DNA of 64,000 bases, from the NCBI RefSeq assembly GCF_023333595.1, contig NZ_JAIQZM010000002.1:225415-289414 (forward strand), written 5' to 3'. Both the position numbers and the translations under genes were made by a program. Every line of letters begins with the position of its first letter. Positions within the stretch are counted from its first letter, which is position 1. This DNA is from Argonema galeatum A003/A1 (GTDB taxonomy: Bacteria > Cyanobacteriota > Cyanobacteriia > Cyanobacteriales > Aerosakkonemataceae). Shown here in pieces: positions 1-10,110 of the stretch. Under the pieces are notes generated by a model. That model saw only the letters and a list, made by a program, of their open reading frames with translations. It did no database searches and was not told the DNA's origin.

Positions 1-335
1 TGCACGACATCGCGAAGAGAGGTTAGCACATTAACAGCCATTTCTTGAGAAAGATTTTCAACTATATTTCGGTAATAATCAGCATCCTGACCAAGAGAAT
101 AAAAATTCTCAGATAATACCTCAAATTGCTCTGGAATTTGCTCTTGAGTCCATCCCCCATTTTGACCAATAAAGCCTATTTTAATGTTACCGATAGTATG
201 CTTATTACCTTGCTCATCAAAGATAGTGAGGGTGAAAGAGGTCTTATAAGTGTAATCATCCCAATTACTGGCGCTCAGACAGCCCTTATTGAGTAATTCT
301 ATGTTGTTTCTTGACATCAAAAAGGTCAATGTCAT
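1..335 (-). CDS. Unrecognised protein, N-terminal part (runs off the left edge)
   Basis: An uninterrupted reading frame of 111 codons reads leftwards from an ATG at 335-333 and leaves the window, so only the N-terminus is visible. A second in-frame ATG at 317-315 (residue 7) may be the true start. The protein is acidic and soluble-looking, with phrases such as SASNWDDYTYKTSFTLTIF and ENFYSLGQDADYYRNIVENL, and no membrane segment. I recall similar N-terminal segments in uncharacterised bacterial ATPases, but no P-loop lies in the visible part, so I do not assign a function. It reads away from everything else in the window. Confidence 0.6.
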   Translation of the reverse strand, partial: MTLTFLMSRNNIELLNKGCLSASNWDDYTYKTSFTLTIFDEQGNKHTIGNIKIGFIGQNGGWTQEQIPEQFEVLSENFYSLGQDADYYRNIVENLSQEMAVNVLTSLRDVV

Positions 336-1167
336 GTTCAGTTTCCAATCGATTTCTTCTTAATTTTAGCATTAAGCACAAACTACATTAGTTTATTATT
401 CCTGTCAAACAAGATTGCCTCAGCATTCATCTTCTCAAGTTTGTAAGCGGCGATCGCTATCTCACTCAAAAACAAATATTCGCAAATGATTTGATGTGTT
501 TTAGGAAGCGATCGCCAATAATCTCTCCGAACTCAACAACGAAGTCAACTATTTTTGCTTGCTTAATCTCTGCTGAAAATAGATAACTTAAACGGAGCGA
601 TCAGTTCGGCATAACGCTTGTGTTCACTGGGCGGCGACGGTGGACGTTGATTTGAAACCTAAGCCGAATCGCCGCTTTGGTGGAACACATTGTTCGACAA
701 GTGCCGCATTATCGCGAACAGGATTAGCGAAAGTTGGGCTATCGATCGGCTTGCGAGCGGTAATCTGCGAAGTGTGGCAGTGAGTCGAGGGTATCGAGGG
801 TTTCCAATACCTTTTGAGTCAGTGGGCCAATCTCTTCTTCTTCATTCAACTTTATAATGCACCTGCTCATATTTGTGTTGGGGCGGAACAAACGTTACCA
901 CGTCTGCCGCCGAACGGCTAAATTGAGCGGCAGAAATAATGTTCGCTCTCAATCAAAATATCATATTTGTCCGCTCAAATGACTTGTTATGCCCACGATC
1001 GCTTGATTTGGGTCTTGATGTAACCTTTCTCATCCAAATCCAACTGCCCTGCAACAGGCTGAGCAATGGCAAGTTTATTAGAACCATTAGTACCATAAGT
1101 TTCGCGATTTTAGGTTCTCAAGAAAATGCGATCGAGGTGCGTAAACGCTTACAAAAAGAGACGATGG
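336..1167. other. Long spacer without a convincing gene
   Basis: About 830 bases with a few HIP1-like GCGATCGC sites (for example near 448 and 508) and no open frame that looks coding. A 43-codon frame on the minus strand (870-739) and an 81-codon frame on the plus strand (939-1184) are open, but neither resembles a known protein and the second runs into the CRISPR-like repeat. The stretch probably holds decayed gene remnants. Confidence 0.5.
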
Positions 1168-1204
1168 GTTTCAAAGCTTATTAATCCCTTTCAGGGATTG
1201 AAAC
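1168..1204 (+). CRISPR. Solitary 37-nt CRISPR-type repeat (orphan)
   Basis: A single 37-base unit begins GTTTC and ends in GGATTGAAAC, with an internal short inverted repeat (AATCCCT/AGGGATT). This is the length and 3' end (GAAAC) of repeats in many cyanobacterial type I and III arrays. No second copy lies within a spacer distance on either side, and no cas gene is in the window. It is therefore a decayed array, a repeat carried by recombination, or coincidence. Confidence 0.5.
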
Positions 1205-1225
1205 AAAGCCATTAATTCAAACCAA

Positions 1226-1257
1226 ACAAAAAAAGTGGCGATTTTAGCCACCTTTAT
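1226..1257 (-). terminator. Rho-independent terminator of lepA
   Basis: Read on the minus strand, a GTGGC/GCCAC stem extended by A-T pairs is followed by a run of seven T. It lies about 40 bases beyond the lepA stop codon in the direction of lepA transcription. Confidence 0.75.
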
Positions 1258-1293
1258 CAAAAATTTTAAATTCCATTCAAAGATTCACTACCA

Positions 1294-3105
1294 CTACTCC
1301 TTATCCAAACGCAGAACCGCCATAAAAGCTTCCTGCGGCACATCCACAGTACCGATCGCTTTCATGCGCTTTTTCCCCTTCGCCTGCTTCTGAAGCAACT
1401 TCTTCTTCCGGGAAATATCCCCACCGTAACATTTTGCCAACACATCCTTCCGCAACGCCGGAATATGTTCGCTAGCAACTATACGACTGCCGATCGACGC
1501 TTGCAGAGGAATCTTAAACTGGTGGCGAGGAATCAATTCCTTCAGTTTTTCCACCAAACCTCGACCCACATTGTAAGCTTTATCTCGGTGGACAATCATC
1601 GCCAAAGAATCTACCGGATCGTTATTGATGAGAATATCCAAACGCACCAAAGTATTGTCGCGATAGCCAATCAAATGATATTCCATACTGGCATATCCGC
1701 GAGAGCGAGACTTCATTTGATCGAAAAAGTCCGTCACTACTTCCGCCAAAGGCAACTCATAAGTCAGGGTGGTTCGTCCTTGGGTAAGATATTTCATATC
1801 TTTGAAAACGCCGCGCCGAGTTTGAGATAATTCCATCAAAGTACCGACATATTCTTCCGGCGTAATCATGTCTACTTTGACATAAGGTTCTTCGATTCTT
1901 TCCCGGTATTGCGGATCTGGTAAATGGCTGGGATTATCGATGTATAACTCCTCACCTTTAATGGTGATGACTCGATAAACCACGGAAGGTGCTGTGATAA
2001 TTAAATCGAGATTGTATTCTCTCTCCAGGCGTTCTTGCACGATTTCCATGTGCAGCAAACCCAAGAAACCGCAGCGGAAACCAAATCCCATCGCGCTGGA
2101 AGTTTCCGGTTCGTAAGATAAAGCGGCGTCGTTTAGCTTCAACTTTTCTAAAGATTCCCGCAAATCTGCAAACTGATCCGCATCTATTGGGAACATCCCG
2201 CAAAACACCATCGGTTTGGCTTGCGCGTAACCGGGAAATGGCTCGGCTGCTGGCGCATTTGCTAAGGTAATGGTGTCGCCCACACGGGCATCTTCCACCG
2301 CTTTAATTGCCGCCGCTATGTAGCCTACTTCTCCGGCGTGGAGTGAGTCCACTTGAATTTGGGTGGGGGAAAGCACCCCTAACTCATCAATTACGTATTC
2401 TTTACCGCTAACCATCAGACGAATGCGATCGCCTTTCTTCACCGTACCATCCATCACCCGGAAGTAAACAATCACACCTCGATAGCTGTCGTAGTAACTA
2501 TCGAAAATCAACGCCCGCAGCGGTTGGGATACGGTATCTTGGGGTGGCGGCACCAAATGAACGATCGATTCCAGAATTTCGTCAATCCCGATTCCTTCTT
2601 TTGCCGAAGTAAGAATGGCCCCACTACAATCTAAGCCAATAATTTCTTCGATTTCTCCCCTCACCCGCTCTGGTTCGGCACCAGGTAGGTCAATCTTATT
2701 CAAAACGGGGATAATTTCCAGATTATTCTCTAAAGCCAAATAAACATTCGCCAGGGTTTGAGCTTCTACCCCCTGGGAGGCATCCACTACCAGCAGCGCT
2801 CCCTCACAGGCGGCCAAAGAGCGCGACACCTCGTAGGAAAAATCCACGTGACCGGGGGTGTCAATCAGGTTGAGAACGTAATGCTGCCCATCTTTGGCCT
2901 TGTAGTTCATCCGGGCTGCTTGCAGCTTAATCGTAATGCCGCGTTCTCTTTCTAGCTCCATATTATCGAGGAACTGTGCCTTCATATCGCGATCGGCCAC
3001 AGTTCCGGTAACCTGCAAAAGACGGTCAGCCAGGGTAGACTTACCGTGGTCGATGTGGGCAATGATGGAAAAATTGCGGATGTGAGAAACGGGCACGTCA
3101 GTCAT
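1294..3105 (-). CDS. lepA: Elongation factor 4 (LepA), ribosome back-translocase GTPase
   Basis: A translational GTPase that binds stalled or mis-translocated ribosomes in the cytoplasm. The 603 residues match the usual EF4 length. Visible motifs are the P-loop AHIDHGKS (residues 16-23), the switch II motif DTPGH, the guanine-specificity motif NKID and the basic EF4-specific tail ([18 protein letters not shown]). The start has a purine-rich stretch just upstream, AAGGGAA on the minus strand. Unusually, an IS605-like element end begins only about 13 bases upstream of this ATG, so the native leader and promoter have been displaced. A terminator follows. Single-gene transcription unit. Confidence 0.97.
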   Translation of the reverse strand: MTDVPVSHIRNFSIIAHIDHGKSTLADRLLQVTGTVADRDMKAQFLDNMELERERGITIKLQAARMNYKAKDGQHYVLNLIDTPGHVDFSYEVSRSLAACEGALLVVDASQGVEAQTLANVYLALENNLEIIPVLNKIDLPGAEPERVRGEIEEIIGLDCSGAILTSAKEGIGIDEILESIVHLVPPPQDTVSQPLRALIFDSYYDSYRGVIVYFRVMDGTVKKGDRIRLMVSGKEYVIDELGVLSPTQIQVDSLHAGEVGYIAAAIKAVEDARVGDTITLANAPAAEPFPGYAQAKPMVFCGMFPIDADQFADLRESLEKLKLNDAALSYEPETSSAMGFGFRCGFLGLLHMEIVQERLEREYNLDLIITAPSVVYRVITIKGEELYIDNPSHLPDPQYRERIEEPYVKVDMITPEEYVGTLMELSQTRRGVFKDMKYLTQGRTTLTYELPLAEVVTDFFDQMKSRSRGYASMEYHLIGYRDNTLVRLDILINNDPVDSLAMIVHRDKAYNVGRGLVEKLKELIPRHQFKIPLQASIGSRIVASEHIPALRKDVLAKCYGGDISRKKKLLQKQAKGKKRMKAIGTVDVPQEAFMAVLRLDKE

Positions 3106-3115
3106 ACAATTCCCT

Positions 3116-3355
3116 TGGTGTTGACACTCCCACCGCTGAAGGGGATGGGATTCTTAAGAAATTTCGTTCTTAATATCCCTAGCGATAGGGTTCTTGGGCG
3201 CAATTCTTTTGCCTTCAAAAAGGCGATCTGCTATCCTTGCCTTGCAGCAAGCTCCTCAAGCGTTTTGGGATTTGATAAATCCCTGGTTTCGTGGAGTCCC
3301 CGCGTACCTTTTGTGGTAGGCATTTGCTTCCCAGACTTGCGTCTGTTTACCATCT
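3116..3355 (-). mobile_element. Orphan right end of an IS200/IS605-family element (no transposase)
   Basis: Read on the minus strand, the segment ends in a hairpin-like CCCATCC...GGTGGG block followed by AGTGTCAAC. I know this arrangement from the right ends (and omegaRNA region) of cyanobacterial IS605-type tnpB elements. A further inverted repeat (TTAAGAACGAAATTTCTTAAG-like) sits inside. No tnpA or tnpB frame is found up to 3785, so this is a remnant or a non-autonomous derivative. The distal boundary near 3355 is a guess. The terminal part abuts lepA. Confidence 0.45.
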
Positions 3356-3567
3356 CACAACCAAATATTACACCAAACAATGAAAATATTTTCAATATTC
3401 AATCCAAATTTAATGCTCATTTTTTTGACGGCGGAAGACAGCCGCAGGGCTTATCCCTACCGGGGTCGGGGTCGGGATAGGCCCGAAAAAAGTCTGTCAA
3501 GCAGCGATCGCAGCTAAAAGGTAACATATGTTGCGTTAACTACCCACACCATAGCCTAAGCTTGGTG

Positions 3568-3597
3568 TAGACTTCTAGTGCTTTAACGCGCTATAAT
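3568..3597 (+). promoter_or_regulatory. Possible sigma-70-type promoter for the ribbon-helix-helix gene
   Basis: A perfect TATAAT (3592-3597) is preceded 18 bases upstream by a weak -35 match, TAGACT (3568-3573). It would give a leader of about 190 bases before the next gene. Confidence 0.35.
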
Positions 3598-3771
3598 GAG
3601 ATGTTTATTCTTAGTAATTCATCAAGGTGATATTGTACAATATAAAATAAAAGCCAAAACTGTTTGGAAAATTAGTAGGCGCTGCATAATAGCAATTGCT
3701 GACAGACACCCAGTCGTTGGGAGTCACAACACGACAAAGTTAATACCTTTTTGAGGTTTCCACCGTTATCG

Positions 3772-3785
3772 ATAAGATATCTTAT
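3772..3785. promoter_or_regulatory. 14-base perfect palindrome, possible operator
   Basis: ATAAGATATCTTAT is perfectly self-complementary and lies a few bases before the start codon of a ribbon-helix-helix protein. Such proteins commonly bind short palindromes in their own leaders. Autoregulation here is inference. Confidence 0.35.
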
Positions 3786-3790
3786 TGCCC

Positions 3791-4018
3791 ATGAAAGAAC
3801 CAGCCCTTGAAACTCATCGCTCCAATGATAAGGTGGAAGTCTCCGTCCACTTAGACTCAGAATTATTCGATCAAATTAAGCACCTGACGAATGACCCCAG
3901 CAAGGTGATTGAATCTGCCATACGTCAGTGGCTTAAAGGTAGCACACACCGAGATGACGAGCTAACTCGCACGCTCCAACGAACGCCAGTACCGCCCCGT
4001 GGCGAATGGAATGATTGA
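3791..4018 (+). CDS. Small ribbon-helix-helix (CopG/MetJ-like) DNA-binding protein
   Basis: A 75-residue protein starting at the ATG at 3791; an upstream TTG would add two residues. The segment KVEVSVHLDSELFDQIKHL followed by SKVIESAIRQWLKG has the strand-helix-helix pattern of ribbon-helix-helix repressors. The C-terminus PPRGEWND is one I recall from a family widespread in cyanobacteria. No toxin gene is adjacent: the next gene, a histidine kinase, starts about 350 bases on. It is therefore probably a stand-alone regulator. A palindrome immediately upstream may be its own operator. Target genes are unknown. Confidence 0.75.
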   Translation: MKEPALETHRSNDKVEVSVHLDSELFDQIKHLTNDPSKVIESAIRQWLKGSTHRDDELTRTLQRTPVPPRGEWND

Positions 4019-4370
4019 TACACACATCACCAGGAACCAGGTGCTAGATTCGGGCTTGGAAATGCTCAAACAAATATTGTCTTGACAACCATATCCAAAT
4101 CTAGTCATTTTGTTCAAAATTAAAAGTGCTAGGATCGCTTCGGGTACTGCCTTGGGCAATCCTCTTTCAAAGCCATTCGTTTAAAGTTAATCTGGTTCTC
4201 TATTCAAAGTAGCGGCAGTCTGGCGTTAATGCCAAAGCCGCTCGCTGCGATCGCGTAGAGTGTCGCAGGCATATAGCACAGGGTGTTCACAGGGCAAAAA
4301 GATCTACCAGAATCTGGGTGAAAGCCTAGATTGCCTCATAGTCACACTTGAAGTTTAGAGACCGACTCTG
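4019..4370. other. Intergenic spacer before the kinase pair
   Basis: About 350 bases with a HIP1 octamer near 4248 and no supported gene. No clear promoter or terminator was seen. It may contain the leader of the downstream kinase. Confidence 0.5.
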
Positions 4371-6203
4371 ATGAGCTTGCCTATAAATTTCCAAAAACGG
4401 CTTTCTAATGCTCCTGTTAAATCAGCATCCGCTTGGCAAAGCAATCCGAGCGGTTTGCAGGAGTTAGGGGCTCAGTTGGCATTTACCCAAAACGCATCAG
4501 GCCAATACTTATCATTTTATTGGCAGGAAGCAGAGCTATATGACCTGCACCCAGAAGCGATCGCCTCTAGTCCTCTGAGCGAAACTTTTAGCCCAGCGGC
4601 AATAGGCCCATATCTGGAGCGTTTGCAACAAATTCTGGCAAATAGAGTGCCAGAACATTTGAATTGCCAGTTCCATTACAAAGAACATACATTCAGCTTC
4701 GATCTAGTTATTAGCCCGATTTTGATGCCCGATGGCACCGCTACAAAGGTGCTGGTGATGGGTTCCCAAGTACAGGGACTACAGGAGGGGACAAGCTCTA
4801 ACAAAGCAAGTGGGGCAGCAGAATTGACTCCTACCTTGGGGTCAGAAGTAGATGTATCGGGTGAATTGTGCCATCGTCTCGCAGATAAATTATCCTCATC
4901 CGATGACGAAAGCGATCGATCTTGTAAAAATTACCAAAAACTACTAAGCAAAATTTCCCGCAATATTCGGCGCACGCTGGATCTGGATACCATTTGGCAG
5001 CAAGCGGTAGACGATCTGGGACAGGGACTGGACGTGGCCAGCTGCATCATCTGCCCTTATAAAAGCCCCAGCGAGGAAGTAAAAATAGTAGCCGAGTACC
5101 GTCAAGAATCGGTTCGATCGCAACTAGGGCAAAAACTAAAGCTAAACAAACCATTCTTAACTAAAGCACTCACAACCCTGGAACCGTTGGTGGTAGAACA
5201 GGAATTGAATTCAGAAGACCAACAGGACTTAATACTGGTGGTCGCTACTTGCTATCAAAACCAACCAAACGGTTTAATTAGGCTGGCTCGGCAGAATAGC
5301 TTGGGCAACTGGACAGCCGAAGAAATAGAACTGGTGCGAGAAATAGCTGATCAAGTCGGTACTGCTCTAGCTCATGCCACTCTATACAAAGAATTGGAAC
5401 AAGCTCGTCAGGAAGCGGAGGAAGCCTCTCGCCTCAAAAGCGAGTTTTTGGCCAATACCTCCCACGAACTCCGCACCCCGCTAAACGGGATGTTAGGGTT
5501 CCTCAAGCTAATTATGGAGGGAATGACAGACGATCCAGAAGAGCAAATGGAATTTATCGAGGAAGCCTATCGATCGGCCATACACCTGCTCAATATCATC
5601 AACGATATCTTGGATATCGCCAAGATAGAAGCTGGCAAGATGGAGCTAGAATTAGGCCAGGTAGATTTAGACGAAGTGTTGAGCGACGTTGAAGATTTTA
5701 CTAAAACCCAGGCGGTACAAAAGAAGCTCAGCTTCCGCATTCAAAGGCCACCCACCAGAGACAAAATTATCATTTACGGCAACTACCAACGCCTGTTGCA
5801 GGTGATGTTAAATCTCGTGGGAAATGCGATCAAATTTACCCATGAAGGTGGCGTGCTGATAGCAGCCGAAATTGTCAGAAAGAAAGTTATGGTTCAAAAC
5901 CAGGAACTCCCTGGAACGGTGAAAGTGCGCGTGATAGATACGGGCATCGGGGTGTCTTTAGAAAAGCAGGACAGACTGTTTCAATCCTTCAGCCAAGTGG
6001 ATGGCTCTCGCACCCGCCAGTACGGTGGAACGGGCTTGGGATTGACTATTTCCCAAAAACTTATAGAAGCTATGAAAGGAGTGGTGAATTTTTATAGTCT
6101 GGGTGAAGGATTGGGCTCGACCGTTACCTTCACCGTGCCGCTGTATCAAGATGTGGTGATGGTTTCCGAACAACAAACCGATGGACTGGATGCTTTAATG
6201 TAA
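4371..6203 (+). CDS. PAS-GAF sensor histidine kinase
   Basis: A 610-residue cytoplasmic histidine kinase without membrane segments. A PAS-like region lies at about residues 30-135, a GAF domain at about 195-340, a short coiled coil (ELEQARQEAEEASRLKSEF), then HisKA with the phosphoacceptor His365 in NTSHELRTPLNG. The ATPase domain shows the N box (NLVGNAIKFT), G1 (DTGIGV) and G2 (GGTGLGL). There is no receiver domain and no adjacent response regulator, so its partner must lie elsewhere. The next gene is a clear paralogue from GAF to ATPase, pointing to tandem duplication. The signal sensed by the GAF domain cannot be told from sequence. Confidence 0.92.
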   Translation: MSLPINFQKRLSNAPVKSASAWQSNPSGLQELGAQLAFTQNASGQYLSFYWQEAELYDLHPEAIASSPLSETFSPAAIGPYLERLQQILANRVPEHLNCQFHYKEHTFSFDLVISPILMPDGTATKVLVMGSQVQGLQEGTSSNKASGAAELTPTLGSEVDVSGELCHRLADKLSSSDDESDRSCKNYQKLLSKISRNIRRTLDLDTIWQQAVDDLGQGLDVASCIICPYKSPSEEVKIVAEYRQESVRSQLGQKLKLNKPFLTKALTTLEPLVVEQELNSEDQQDLILVVATCYQNQPNGLIRLARQNSLGNWTAEEIELVREIADQVGTALAHATLYKELEQARQEAEEASRLKSEFLANTSHELRTPLNGMLGFLKLIMEGMTDDPEEQMEFIEEAYRSAIHLLNIINDILDIAKIEAGKMELELGQVDLDEVLSDVEDFTKTQAVQKKLSFRIQRPPTRDKIIIYGNYQRLLQVMLNLVGNAIKFTHEGGVLIAAEIVRKKVMVQNQELPGTVKVRVIDTGIGVSLEKQDRLFQSFSQVDGSRTRQYGGTGLGLTISQKLIEAMKGVVNFYSLGEGLGSTVTFTVPLYQDVVMVSEQQTDGLDALM

Positions 6204-6332
6204 GTTGCGGTAATCTTACGCCGGGAAGAAAGTAAAGGGGGAAAAGGGAAACCAAAAAAGCTAAAAATGCTCAAATTCTCCCAAGGGTGCAAAAGTCATA
6301 ACTAAGATAAGTTTTGAGGTTAGGAAGGTTTT

Positions 6333-7634
6333 GTGACTGAGCGAGGTTCAGATCTATACCAAAAACTGCCGATCCAAATTGGCAGGAAGATTCGGGGCAC
6401 ACTCGATATCGATACAATTTGGCAGGAGACAGTTGATACTCTTGGGCCAGTCCTGAATGTGACGCGGTGTATCATTTACTCTTATAAAAATTTCAGTCCG
6501 CAAGTGCCGGTGGTAGCAGAATATCGCCAAGAGCCTTTTGAGTCTATGCTTGGTCACTTACTATGGTTAGCCGATGAGCCGGCCTTAGCTAATGCCTTAG
6601 CTAAGGCAGAACCCGTGATAATAGAGCATAGCGTACCTCTGGAGAATGGAGCCAGTTTGAGCGTATCTAGGCTACAGTCTTTATCGATCCTCGCCGTCGC
6701 CACAAGGTATCGAAACCTTCCCAATGGCATAATTAGCCTGCATCAGTGCGATCGATCGCGCCAGTGGACGACCGACGAGATAGAATTGGTGCAGGAAATA
6801 GCAGATCAAGTCGGTGCCTGCGTCGCTCATGTCAATCTTCATCATGAGTTAGAAGAAAGCCGCCAGCAAGCTCAAGAAGCCACCCTCCTGAAAAGCCAGT
6901 TTCTAACCACTATTTCCCACGAACTTCGCACTCCCCTTAACGGCACAATTGGGTTTTTGAAGCTGATCTTAGATGATATGGTGGACGAGCCAGAAGAACA
7001 GCGTGAATTTACTCAAGAAGCCTTCCTCTCGTCTTTGCATCTTCTCAATATAATCAACGATATCTTGGATATTGCCAACCTCAAAAACCAACATATCCAG
7101 ATGGAATTGTCAGCAGTTAAACTGGATGAACTGTTGAGCGCAGTTGAAAAATTGGCGAGAATGCAGGTTGAGAAAAAGAATTTGAGCTTTAGCATTGAAC
7201 TACCAGCCACCTACGACGAAATCATCCTGTATGGAAACTATCAACGGCTGTTACAGGTAATGCTAAATTTGGTAGGAAATGCGATCAAATTTACTAATGA
7301 AGGTGGCGTGACTATCAGCGTCGAAGTATTGAAAAATAAGGTCGTGTTTCAAAACCTAGAGCTACCCGGCATGGTTAAAATCCGAGTAGAGGATACTGGC
7401 ATTGGTGTGCCGTTGGAAAAATTAGACAAACTTTTCGGGATTTTTACTAAAGGAGATGGTTCTCTCACTAGCAGATTCGGTGGAACGGGTTTAGGACTCT
7501 CCATTTCTCAAAAACTTGTGGAAGCTATGGGCGGTGCTGTAGATTTCTATAGTATGGGGGAAGATTTGGGTTCAACCGTGACATTCACTGTACCGCTATA
7601 TCAAGAACCCGTCATAATTTCAACGGACTTTTAA
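6333..7634 (+). CDS. GAF sensor histidine kinase, paralogue of the upstream kinase
   Basis: A 433-residue kinase starting at GTG, with a TAGGAAGG ribosome-binding stretch at 6321-6328. It lacks the PAS region of its neighbour and begins directly at the GAF domain (about residues 5-165). The phosphoacceptor is His196 in TISHELRTPLNG. ATPase motifs NLVGNAIKFT, DTGIGV and GGTGLGL are intact. Long identical stretches shared with the preceding gene show a duplication. Divergence is highest in the GAF domain and the dimerisation helix, as expected if the two kinases respond to different inputs. It ends one base before the convergent hisIE stop codon. Confidence 0.92.
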   Translation: MTERGSDLYQKLPIQIGRKIRGTLDIDTIWQETVDTLGPVLNVTRCIIYSYKNFSPQVPVVAEYRQEPFESMLGHLLWLADEPALANALAKAEPVIIEHSVPLENGASLSVSRLQSLSILAVATRYRNLPNGIISLHQCDRSRQWTTDEIELVQEIADQVGACVAHVNLHHELEESRQQAQEATLLKSQFLTTISHELRTPLNGTIGFLKLILDDMVDEPEEQREFTQEAFLSSLHLLNIINDILDIANLKNQHIQMELSAVKLDELLSAVEKLARMQVEKKNLSFSIELPATYDEIILYGNYQRLLQVMLNLVGNAIKFTNEGGVTISVEVLKNKVVFQNLELPGMVKIRVEDTGIGVPLEKLDKLFGIFTKGDGSLTSRFGGTGLGLSISQKLVEAMGGAVDFYSMGEDLGSTVTFTVPLYQEPVIISTDF

Positions 7635-7635
7635 T

Positions 7636-8286
7636 TTACCGTCGGCGGTCTTGCAATTTGCGATAAACTGCTTTCACGTCAACCCGATGGTGAGCTAAGG
7701 CAACCAAAGTATGATACAATAGATCGGCTACTTCGCCTGCGATCGCCTCTTTATCATCATCCTTGCAAGCCATCACCACTTCAGCGGCTTCTTCCCCAAT
7801 CTTTTTCAAAATCTTGTTATCGCCACCATCTAGCAGCTTGCAGGTATAGGAATTCTCTGTGGGATGGTCGCGACGATCGCAAATTACCTCATACACTTGC
7901 GACAAAGTATCCGGTGGTGGCGCTGCCTTTCCCCCATCTACTTGATGAAAACAACTCCGCTCACCCGTGTGGCAGGCAATATCTCCCACCTGCTCAACAC
8001 CAATCAGCAGGGCGTCGCTATCGCAGTCATAGCGAAGACTTTTCACCTTCTGAACGTGGCCGGATGTTTCCCCCTTGGGCCACAATTGCTCACGCGATCG
8101 ACTCCAAAACCAGGTTCTTCCCGTTGAGAGAGTTTTTTCCAGCGACTCCCGATTCATCCAAGCCATCATCAACACAGTGCCATCCAGATAATCCTGGATA
8201 ATTGCTGGCACCAATCCGCGTTCGTCGTAGCGGATTTGCTCAATAGGGATAGACTCGGTAAGGGCAGTTGAATCCACAGCAGCCAT
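7636..8286 (-). CDS. hisIE: Bifunctional phosphoribosyl-AMP cyclohydrolase / phosphoribosyl-ATP pyrophosphatase
   Basis: Catalyses the second and third steps of histidine biosynthesis in the cytoplasm. The N-terminal cyclohydrolase half (to about residue 120) carries the metal-site motifs DCDSDALL and CHTGERSCF. The C-terminal pyrophosphatase half carries [12 protein letters not shown] and an EVADLLYH motif typical of MazG-like helical pyrophosphatases. Its 216 residues are normal for the fused enzyme. It is convergent with the second kinase and is not in a his operon. Confidence 0.97.
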   Translation of the reverse strand: MAAVDSTALTESIPIEQIRYDERGLVPAIIQDYLDGTVLMMAWMNRESLEKTLSTGRTWFWSRSREQLWPKGETSGHVQKVKSLRYDCDSDALLIGVEQVGDIACHTGERSCFHQVDGGKAAPPPDTLSQVYEVICDRRDHPTENSYTCKLLDGGDNKILKKIGEEAAEVVMACKDDDKEAIAGEVADLLYHTLVALAHHRVDVKAVYRKLQDRRR

Positions 8287-8418
8287 ACATTTGCTTGAGG
8301 AGCAGTTTTTGTTGGTGATTCGGTTTCACCGGATCTGGGTGGTAGCCCACCTCGCTCACTCGACCACAATATCATGCTTTTGGCTTACTTATTCCCTAGC
8401 CCATAGCGACTGGAAAAT

Positions 8419-8631
8419 TTAAGCTGGAACTGGTTCTGGGTCGCTACCAATGGTACTGTTAAGACTTACGGCCTGATTTCTGACAGCGCACCTAGCAACA
8501 TGGTGAGCTTTAGACTCTTCGCCATACCAATGAATAGCACAGTTAAACGCCGCTCGGTATAATTCTTGGGCCGCCTCAGAAAGGCTAGAGCGCACATCCG
8601 CAGGTAAATCTTGATTCGTTTTGTATAACAT
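8419..8631 (-). CDS. ChaB-family small protein
   Basis: A 70-residue protein beginning MLYKTNQDLPADVRSSLSEA and containing an AFNCAIHWYG segment. This is the pattern of the ChaB family (small helical proteins first noted as putative cation-transport regulators; biochemical role poorly defined). It lies between hisIE and hemL, divergent from hemL, with no operon partner. Confidence 0.8.
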   Translation of the reverse strand: MLYKTNQDLPADVRSSLSEAAQELYRAAFNCAIHWYGEESKAHHVARCAVRNQAVSLNSTIGSDPEPVPA

Positions 8632-8756
8632 CGTCGTTATCCGGTGCTATATAGGATAATTTATGAGCTTAATAGGCTTCTACACTGCTTCCCAACTATC
8701 CTTAGATAGACCTTTATGTATCAAAGCCAAGATAAAACTCAAGCAAGGAGATAACT

Positions 8757-10055
8757 TTGGTCACCACTTCTTTTAAAACCACCAAATCAGAAGAGATTTT
8801 TGCTGCCGCTCAGAAATTGATGCCGGGAGGCGTCAGCTCACCCGTGCGAGCTTTCAAATCGGTGGGGGGACAACCGATAGTATTCGATCGCGTCAAAGGC
8901 GCTTACATCTGGGATATCGATGGCAACCAATACATCGACTACGTTGGCACTTGGGGGCCTGCAATCTGCGGTCATGCCCATCCTGAAGTGATCGAGGCGC
9001 TGCACAATGCCCTCGCAAAAGGCACCAGCTTCGGCGCTCCCTCCGTGCTAGAAAACGTCCTAGCTGAAATGGTCATCGATGCCGTTCCCAGCATTGAAAT
9101 GGTGCGCTTTGTCAACTCCGGCACAGAAGCTTGCATGGCAGTTTCGCGCCTGATGCGAGCCTTCACAGGACGCGACAAAATGATCAAGTTTGAAGGTTGC
9201 TACCACGGTCACGCCGATATGTTTTTGGTCAAAGCGGGTTCAGGCGTCGCTACACTAGGCTTACCCGACTCTCCAGGTGTCCCCAAATCGACAACTGTCA
9301 ATACCCTGACGGCTCCATTCAACAACTTAGAAGCTGTCAAAGCTTTGTTTGAAGAAAACCCCAACGAGATTGCTGGAGTAATTTTGGAACCAGTAGTGGG
9401 CAATGCTGGCTTTATACCGCCCGATGCAGGGTTTCTGGAAGGCTTGCGCCTGATTACGCGAGAAAATGGCGCTTTGCTTGTATTTGATGAGGTGATGACC
9501 GGCTTTCGGATTGCCTATGGCGGTGCCCAAGAAAAATTTGGCATCACCCCGGACTTGACAACTCTAGGTAAAATCATCGGTGGCGGCTTGCCTGTAGGAG
9601 CCTATGGCGGACGTAGAGATATCATGTCGATGGTTGCACCATCCGGGCCGATGTATCAAGCTGGGACGCTTTCCGGTAATCCTCTAGCCATGACTGCTGG
9701 GATTAAAACGCTGGAATTGCTGCAAAAATCGGGTACTTATGATTATCTAGACCGGATTACTAAAAAGCTGTCTGATGGTTTGCTGCAAATTGCCAAAGAA
9801 AAAGGCCATGCAGCCTGCGGCGGTCAAATCAGCGGTATGTTTGGTTTGTTCTTCACATCTGGCCCCGTCCACAATTATGAGGATGCCAAAAAGTCAGAAA
9901 CAGCGAAGTTTAGCCGTTTCCATCGCGGTATGTTAGAGCGGGGGATCTACCTTGCACCGTCGCAGTTTGAAGCTGGGTTTACTTCTGTGGCTCATACAGA
10001 AGAAGATATCGATCGCACTTTGGCAGCAGCAAGGGAAGTGATGTCTAGTATTTGA
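8757..10055 (+). CDS. hemL: Glutamate-1-semialdehyde 2,1-aminomutase
   Basis: PLP enzyme that converts glutamate-1-semialdehyde to 5-aminolevulinate, the precursor of haem, chlorophyll and bilins. The 432 residues match the family. Signature segments are [17 protein letters not shown] near the N-terminus, the aspartate-containing [10 protein letters not shown], and the PLP-lysine motif [18 protein letters not shown]. The start codon is TTG at 8757, chosen because AAGGAGA (8745-8751) is well placed and no in-frame ATG precedes the conserved N-terminus. Monocistronic. An inverted repeat lies 55 bases downstream. Confidence 0.97.
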   Translation: MVTTSFKTTKSEEIFAAAQKLMPGGVSSPVRAFKSVGGQPIVFDRVKGAYIWDIDGNQYIDYVGTWGPAICGHAHPEVIEALHNALAKGTSFGAPSVLENVLAEMVIDAVPSIEMVRFVNSGTEACMAVSRLMRAFTGRDKMIKFEGCYHGHADMFLVKAGSGVATLGLPDSPGVPKSTTVNTLTAPFNNLEAVKALFEENPNEIAGVILEPVVGNAGFIPPDAGFLEGLRLITRENGALLVFDEVMTGFRIAYGGAQEKFGITPDLTTLGKIIGGGLPVGAYGGRRDIMSMVAPSGPMYQAGTLSGNPLAMTAGIKTLELLQKSGTYDYLDRITKKLSDGLLQIAKEKGHAACGGQISGMFGLFFTSGPVHNYEDAKKSETAKFSRFHRGMLERGIYLAPSQFEAGFTSVAHTEEDIDRTLAAAREVMSSI

Positions 10056-10110
10056 CGCTTCTAGTTCTGTACTGTAAGACTGGTTCTAAGAATTGGTTTT
10101 TGTCAGTAGT

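Noticed and set aside
974..1085. Minus-strand fragment KLAIAQ...LDEKGYIKTQ like a disulphide reductase
   Set aside because: Only about 35 residues match loosely and the frame ends soon after; too short to call a pseudogene.
1465..1830. Open frame of 121 codons opposite lepA
   Set aside because: Antisense shadow of a conserved gene; its own composition is that of the complement of coding DNA.
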